DNA from: Bacteroidota bacterium
Lineage (GTDB): Bacteria; Bacteroidota; Bacteroidia; Bacteroidales; JAIFNL01
DNA: 36,029 nt
Direction of reading: 5' to 3'
Assembly: GCA_020047755.1 (NCBI GenBank)
Contig: JAIFNL010000053.1
Coordinates: 1 to 36,029, forward strand
Position numbers and translations under genes: made by a program. Position 1 is the stretch's first letter. Each line of letters starts with the position of its first letter. Shown in pieces: positions 31,433 through 36,029 of this stretch. The notes beneath the pieces are model-generated. The model had not been told where the DNA came from and searched no databases. It saw only the letters and a list, made by a program, of their open reading frames with translations.

Positions 31433-31681
31433 ATGAAAATCGATTTAAAAATACTTGGAACAGGCTGTGCAAAATGCAAAACGCTCGAAAAAGTAACCAA
31501 AGAAGTAGTTGCCGAAAATAATTTTGATGCCCAAGTGCAAAAAGTAGAAGACATTGTGGAAATAATGGGGTACGGAATTATGACTACGCCCGCCTTGGTT
31601 ATCAACGAAAAGGTTGCTTTTAGCGGACGAATACCCTCAAAAACAGAGATTAAAAGCTTTATAGAAAACGCTACATTATGA
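31433..31681 (+). CDS. small thioredoxin-fold redox-active disulfide protein (CAKC)
   Basis: MKIDLKILGTGCAKCKTLEKVTKEVVAENNFDAQVQKVEDIVEIMGYGIMTTPALVINEKVAFSGRIPS. Confidence 0.9.
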   Translation: MKIDLKILGTGCAKCKTLEKVTKEVVAENNFDAQVQKVEDIVEIMGYGIMTTPALVINEKVAFSGRIPSKTEIKSFIENATL

Positions 31682-31980
31682 GCAAAGCCGAAGAATATTC
31701 CGAAAAACAAATTCAACTGGCAAAGTTTGCAAAAGCAATGAGCCATCCGGCTAGAGTTTTGATTTTAGAAAAACTCTCGAAAATGAACGCTTGTTGTTAC
31801 AGTGGCGATTTGATTAATGAACTGCCTATCAGTCGTTCGGGGCTTTCGTTGCACTTAAAAGAGCTAAAACTAGCCGGCTTAATTCAAGGTACAACCGAGC
31901 CGCCTTACATCAAATATTGTTTGAACAAAGAAAACTGGAAAACGGCAGTGGTGCTGTTTAACGAGCTATTTGCCGAATAA
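31678..31980 (+). CDS. ArsR/SmtB-family transcriptional regulator
   Basis: FAKAMSHPARVLILEKLSKMNACCYSGDLINELPISRSGLSLHLKELKLAGLIQG; overlaps the upstream ORF (ATGA). Confidence 0.92.
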   Translation: MSKAEEYSEKQIQLAKFAKAMSHPARVLILEKLSKMNACCYSGDLINELPISRSGLSLHLKELKLAGLIQGTTEPPYIKYCLNKENWKTAVVLFNELFAE

Positions 31981-32052
31981 TTTTTTTAAAATTTCATTTC
32001 ACTAGTTAATAAACTATTGAAATATTTATAACAAAACAAACTATTAAATTGT

Positions 32053-32469
32053 ATGAAAAAAATAATTAGTTTTTTATCAATCGTGCTTTTAAGTGCGCTT
32101 TTTATGTTGCCAATTCAGGCGCAAACTTCAAAAAAAACCTCGGGCACAAAACTAGAAATTTATTATTTCCATTCCACCAACCGCTGCGTAACTTGCAATG
32201 CAGTAGAAAGTAATGCAAAAGCCTTATTGCAAGAGAGTTTCAAGTCGCAAGCAGACAAAGGCAACATCAAATTTGCGTCCATCAATATCGACGACAAAGC
32301 AAACAAAGCTTTGGTGGAAAAATACCAAATCAGCTATTCTACTTTGCTTATAATCAAATCAAATGGCAAGAAAACCGATTTTACAAATACGGCATTTCAA
32401 TACGCAAAAAACAACCCAACAAAATACAAAGAATTGCTAAAAGCGGAAATTAATAAAAACCTTAAATAG
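32053..32469 (+). CDS. exported thioredoxin-like protein, ArsF-like (nitrophenyl compound nitroreductase subunit ArsF family)
   Basis: Signal peptide; YYFHSTNRCVTCNAVESNAKALLQESF...INIDDKANKALVEKYQISYSTLLII; followed directly by an ArsG-like permease. Confidence 0.75.
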   Translation: MKKIISFLSIVLLSALFMLPIQAQTSKKTSGTKLEIYYFHSTNRCVTCNAVESNAKALLQESFKSQADKGNIKFASINIDDKANKALVEKYQISYSTLLIIKSNGKKTDFTNTAFQYAKNNPTKYKELLKAEINKNLK

Positions 32470-32471
32470 CT

Positions 32472-33135
32472 ATGGAATTTCTTCAAAGTTTGTTGGACAA
32501 TACGCAAACTCCCATACTTTACGCTTTTATTTTGGGACTAATGACCGCCATTAGTCCTTGCCCTTTGGCTACGAATATTACGGCTATTGCCTACATTAGC
32601 AAGGACATAGAAAACAAACGCAAAATTTTTGCCAACGGATTGATTTATACTTTGGGAAGAGCCCTTAGCTACACCCTTTTGGGAGTAGTTTTGTTTTTTG
32701 GGGCGAGCAAATTTGAAGTCTCAAAACTTTTTACTGTTTATGCTCGATGTGTTCAAAATTAATTTCCCTTCGTTTGGCAAACTGACCGAAAAAATGCAAC
32801 GCAATTCAAACAAAGGCAGTCGTTTACATGCCCTTTTGTTGGGAATTGTGTTTGCTTTGGCTTTTTGTCCTTACAGCGGTGTTTTATTTTTCGGAATGTT
32901 AATTCCTATGACAATTGCAAGTTCGTCAGGTTTGTATTTGCCTGTTATATTTGCACTTGCAACGGGTTTGCCCGTAATTATAATTGCCTATTTGTTGGCT
33001 TTTAGCATTTCGAGTATTGGCAATTTTTACAAAAAGATGCAAACTTTCCAAAAATGGTTTAATCGCCTTGTGTCGGTTATTTTTATTTTAGTAGGTTTGT
33101 ATTATGTGTATATTTTTTATTTAAAAGGTTTATGA
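32472..33135 (+). pseudogene. ArsG-like / CcdA-DsbD-like permease, disrupted by internal deletion and frameshift
   Basis: ORF 32472-32762 (ILGLMTAISPCPLATNITAIAYIS...RALSYTLLGVVLFFGASKFEVSKLF) is continued in another frame (GLFMLDVFKINFPSFGKL...LGIVFALAFCPYSGVLFFGMLIPMTI). Confidence 0.78.
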
Positions 33136-33500
33136 AATCAATTAAAATTAGTCTAATCCTTTTCATTTTAGCAATTACAACAGCAAGTTTTGCACAAAAT
33201 GAAACAAAAGAAATAAAGTACAAAGTAACTTTTGTAGAATTGGGTTCGGTAAAATGTATTCCGTGCCAACAAATGCAACCGATACTAAAATCGATAGAAC
33301 AAAAATATCCTGCGCAAGTAAAAGTAGTATTTTACGATGTTTGGACAGCTGAAGGCAAAGAGTCAGCGGCTGAGTATAAAATAAATTTAATTCCTACTCA
33401 GGTCTTTTTAGACGAAAACGGAAAAGAATTTTTTCGGCATGAAGGTTTTTTTGAAGAAGCCGAAATTATTAAAGTTTTACAAACAAAAGGCGTTAACTAA
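33132..33500 (+). CDS. exported thioredoxin family protein (CIPC active site)
   Basis: Signal peptide MKSIKISLILFILAITTASFAQ; FVELGSVKCIPCQQMQPILKSIEQKYPAQVKVVFYDV...INLIPTQVFLDENGKEFFRHEGF. Confidence 0.92.
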   Translation: MKSIKISLILFILAITTASFAQNETKEIKYKVTFVELGSVKCIPCQQMQPILKSIEQKYPAQVKVVFYDVWTAEGKESAAEYKINLIPTQVFLDENGKEFFRHEGFFEEAEIIKVLQTKGVN

Positions 33501-33521
33501 AACTCTCAAAATCTAAAAAAA

Positions 33522-34421
33522 ATGGAACACAACCATAGCCATGCGCCCAAAATTAGCAATATCAACCGAGCGTTTCTTGTTGGTATTGCCATAAATTTGC
33601 TTTACGTTGTAATTGAATTTGGTGCAGGCTTTTATTATAATTCGCTTTCGCTAATTTCCGATGCAGGACATAATTTGAGCGATGTTGCAGCTTTAGCCTT
33701 GGCATTGCTTGCTTTTAGGCTTGCCAAAATAAAAGCAAACGAAAAGTTTACTTACGGTTATCGTAAATCTACCATTTTAGTTTCACTCATTAACTCGGTG
33801 GTTTTATTTGTTGCAATAGGCGCAATTTTGTGGGAAAGTATCCAAAGAATAAACAATCCGGTCGAAATTCAAGGTGTTTCAATTTCGATAGTGGCGGCAA
33901 TAGGAATTGTAATCAATGCTGTTTCTGCCTTTTTATTTTTCAAAGAAAAAGAGAACGATTTGAATATCAAGGGTGCTTATTTGCACCTTATGGCTGATGC
34001 TGCTGTTTCGTTGGGAGTAGTAATTTCGGGCGTTCTTATTTCGTGGTTGCACATTTATTGGCTCGATATGGTTACGAGTTTAATTATCGTTGCTGTAATT
34101 TTTTATTCTACTTGGAACTTGTTCAAAGACAGTCTTTCGCTTACACTCGATGGCGTTCCGAAAGGGATAGACCTACAAAAAGTAATTTCGGAAATTAAAG
34201 AAGTAGAAGGCGTTATTGATGTTCATCATTTGCACGTTTGGGCAATAAGCACATCGCAAAACGCTATGACAGCGCACATTATCATTCCTTCAAATACGCC
34301 AATAGAACAATTACCTATTTTGAAGAAAAACATAAAACACGAATTGGAACATGTAAATATTCAACATGCAACACTCGAATTTGAAACGGATAATGAAATT
34401 TGTGATAATTCAGAAATATAA
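33522..34421 (+). CDS. cation diffusion facilitator (CzcD-like Zn/Cd/Co efflux)
   Basis: His-rich N-terminus MEHNHSH; SLISDAGHNLSDVAALALALLAFRLA (TM2 H-D) and HLMADAAVSLGVVISG (TM5 H-D). Confidence 0.95.
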   Translation: MEHNHSHAPKISNINRAFLVGIAINLLYVVIEFGAGFYYNSLSLISDAGHNLSDVAALALALLAFRLAKIKANEKFTYGYRKSTILVSLINSVVLFVAIGAILWESIQRINNPVEIQGVSISIVAAIGIVINAVSAFLFFKEKENDLNIKGAYLHLMADAAVSLGVVISGVLISWLHIYWLDMVTSLIIVAVIFYSTWNLFKDSLSLTLDGVPKGIDLQKVISEIKEVEGVIDVHHLHVWAISTSQNAMTAHIIIPSNTPIEQLPILKKNIKHELEHVNIQHATLEFETDNEICDNSEI

Positions 34422-34458
34422 TTAACGAAGTATTGTATTAATTAATTAATAAAAAAAA

Positions 34459-34896
34459 ATGAAAAAAATACTTGTATTGTTTATTGCAATTTTAAATTTT
34501 GCATCGTGTGCAACGGCACAAGATGCTGTGTTGGAACAATACCTGCTTACTTACGACTATCAGGCTCGCAAAGACATGAGAGTTGATAGCGAAGAACTGG
34601 TACAATTGATTAAAACAAAAAAAGCTATCTTGCTCGATATTCGCTTCAAAGAAGAATATCAGTCGTGGAATATGCCTTTTGCTGTGAGCATTCCTTTGCC
34701 CGATTTGCCCAACAATTTGAGCAAACTCGACAAAAACAAGCTCATCATTACCGCTTGTCCGCACAACGACAGGGCAATTATAGCCATGCTTTATCTAAAA
34801 ACAAAAGGCTACAAAGTGAAATATTTGAGCGACGGACTTTTAACCTTAGCCGATTATTTGCGCGGCAACAATGCTCTCAATTTTATTACAAACTAA
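34459..34896 (+). CDS. rhodanese-like domain lipoprotein
   Basis: Lipobox-like MKKILVLFIAILNFASC; KKAILLDIRFKEEYQSWNMPFAVSIPLPDLPNNLSKLDKNKLIITACPHNDRAIIAMLYLKTKGYKVKYLSDGL. Confidence 0.85.
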   Translation: MKKILVLFIAILNFASCATAQDAVLEQYLLTYDYQARKDMRVDSEELVQLIKTKKAILLDIRFKEEYQSWNMPFAVSIPLPDLPNNLSKLDKNKLIITACPHNDRAIIAMLYLKTKGYKVKYLSDGLLTLADYLRGNNALNFITN

Positions 34897-34913
34897 AAAT
34901 AAACAGATAGAAA

Positions 34914-35333
34914 ATGAAAATACTCATTCTTTGCACCGGCAACAGTTGCCGCAGCCAAATGGCACATGGTTTTTTGCAAACGTTTGATAAAAAATTAACC
35001 GTTTGCTCGGCAGGAACTGAAGCCTCCGGCAAGTTGAACCCAACAGCCGTAAAAGTAATGTCGGAAATAGGCATCGACATCAGCCACCATACTTCCGACT
35101 CGGTCGAAAAGTATTTGAACGAAACTTGGGATTATGTAATTACCGTTTGTGGCGGCGCAAACGAAAGTTGTCCGGCATTTGTGGGACAAGTAACGCATCG
35201 CCTTCACATTGGCTTCGACGACCCCTCGCACGCCACCGGAACGCCCGAATTTATAATGAGCGAGTTTTATCGTGTGCGCGATGAAATTAAAGAGGCATTT
35301 TATAAGCTGTATATCGAGCAAATAATAAAGTAG
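34914..35333 (+). CDS. arsC: arsenate reductase, LMW-PTPase fold, thioredoxin-coupled type
   Basis: MKILILCTGNSCRSQMAHGFLQTF (CX5R loop plus extra Cys) and VITVCGGANESCPAFVGQVTHRLHIGFDDPSHATG (redox Cys pair). Confidence 0.94.
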   Translation: MKILILCTGNSCRSQMAHGFLQTFDKKLTVCSAGTEASGKLNPTAVKVMSEIGIDISHHTSDSVEKYLNETWDYVITVCGGANESCPAFVGQVTHRLHIGFDDPSHATGTPEFIMSEFYRVRDEIKEAFYKLYIEQIIK

Positions 35334-35340
35334 AATAGAG

Positions 35341-35652
35341 ATGGAAAAACCAATAAGCATCGAAAAAAAAATAATAGCAATTTTAAATTCCAAAAATCCG
35401 GATAGAATTGAAATTATTAAAATTTTACAATCCGATTTAAAAACAAAAATTCAAGACGGAGTAGTTTTGTATTATTGTAGTTGTGGCTATCCCTTAGGCA
35501 TTCAAATTGAAGAGGTTAATCATAAAAACGAATTAACCTACCGATACGAATTATTGTACGATATTTTGAATTACGAAGCGGATATTGATAAATTTTGCAC
35601 TTTTACGTATTGTCCTAAGTGCAATAAAATGATAGAAGAAAAGCAATATTAA
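35341..35652 (+). CDS. small zinc-ribbon-like hypothetical protein
   Basis: Two Cys pairs, YYCSCGYPLG and FTYCPKCNKM; immediately follows arsC. Confidence 0.7.
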   Translation: MEKPISIEKKIIAILNSKNPDRIEIIKILQSDLKTKIQDGVVLYYCSCGYPLGIQIEEVNHKNELTYRYELLYDILNYEADIDKFCTFTYCPKCNKMIEEKQY

Positions 35653-35715
35653 GCACCAGTGCTAAGTAAATGATTGAAATTAGTTTATAGTAATCAACAT
35701 AAAGTTTTCTATAAC

Positions 35716-35843
35716 TAGCTACGGCATTTATGCCGTAGTAAATAAACAAATGTTTATCTGGGCTTTAGCCCAAAAGCTTAGAGTAAGGGCTAAAGCCCAA
35801 ATCTGTTGCTGATTTTTTCATGGCGGCATAAATGCCGTTGCTA
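35716..35843. repeat. nested palindromic REP/MITE-like repeat
   Basis: Outer arms TAGCTACGGCATTTATGCCG (35716-35735) / CGGCATAAATGCCGTTGCTA (about 35824-35843), each internally palindromic; inner arms TGGGCTTTAGCCC (35759-35771) / GGGCTAAAGCCCA (35787-35799). Confidence 0.75.
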
Positions 35844-35872
35844 ATGATTTAGAGTTTTTAAACAAACCTAAA

Positions 35873-36029
35873 TAGTGTTTGAAAGAAAACTCATCATTTT
35901 TTGAAAATTTAAAAAAAACAAAAACCGTTCGACCGACTTGTCGGTCTGTCGGTTAGGCAGTTAGGAAATCATCGGACAGACCGGACAAGCCGGTCGAACC
36001 GATTTTGCTTAGTTTTCTTTCAAACACTA
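35873..36029. repeat. about 157-bp foldback element with perfect 19-bp terminal inverted repeats, ending at the last base of the window
   Basis: TAGTGTTTGAAAGAAAACT (35873-35891) / AGTTTTCTTTCAAACACTA (36011-36029); inner imperfect arms AAACCGTTCGACCGACTTGTCGGTCTGTCGGTT / ATCGGACAGACCGGACAAGCCGGTCGAACCGATTTT. Confidence 0.8.

Noticed and set aside
35716-36029. Possible CRISPR array in the repeat-rich right end
   Set aside because: Repeats are inverted and nested, with no regularly spaced direct repeats and no cas genes.

Overview
The window is a low-GC Bacteroidetes-type contig segment. Its core (about 6.5-24.3 kb, all minus strand) is the complete fused str/S10/spc/alpha ribosomal super-operon: rpsL-rpsG-fusA-rpsJ-rplC-D-W-B-rpsS-rplV-rpsC-rplP-rpmC-rpsQ-rplN-X-E-rpsN-H-rplF-R-rpsE-rpmD-rplO-secY-map-infA-rpmJ-rpsM-K-D-rpoA-rplQ. 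It includes two small genes absent from the ORF track (rpmJ, rpmD). Left of it lie a DEDDh exonuclease, a cNMP/CBS/DUF294 protein, an RmlD-like reductase and an IS1634-like element whose transposase is split by a one-base frameshift. To the right are a KtrA/KtrB-type K+ uptake pair, an SPFH protein with a C-terminal GYF_2-like domain, a 7TMR-DISM/SpoIIE phosphatase and a plus-strand arsenic/thiol-redox cluster (CxxC protein, ArsR, ArsF-like, broken ArsG-like, thioredoxin, CDF, rhodanese lipoprotein, ArsC, small Zn-ribbon protein). The right edge holds a nested palindromic REP/MITE-like repeat and a second, about 157-bp foldback element that ends exactly at the last base. The ribosomal region is ordinary. 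The parts most worth a second look are the arsenic/thiol cluster with its internally deleted permease, the two terminal repeats, the structured fusA-rpsJ spacer, and the IS ends.
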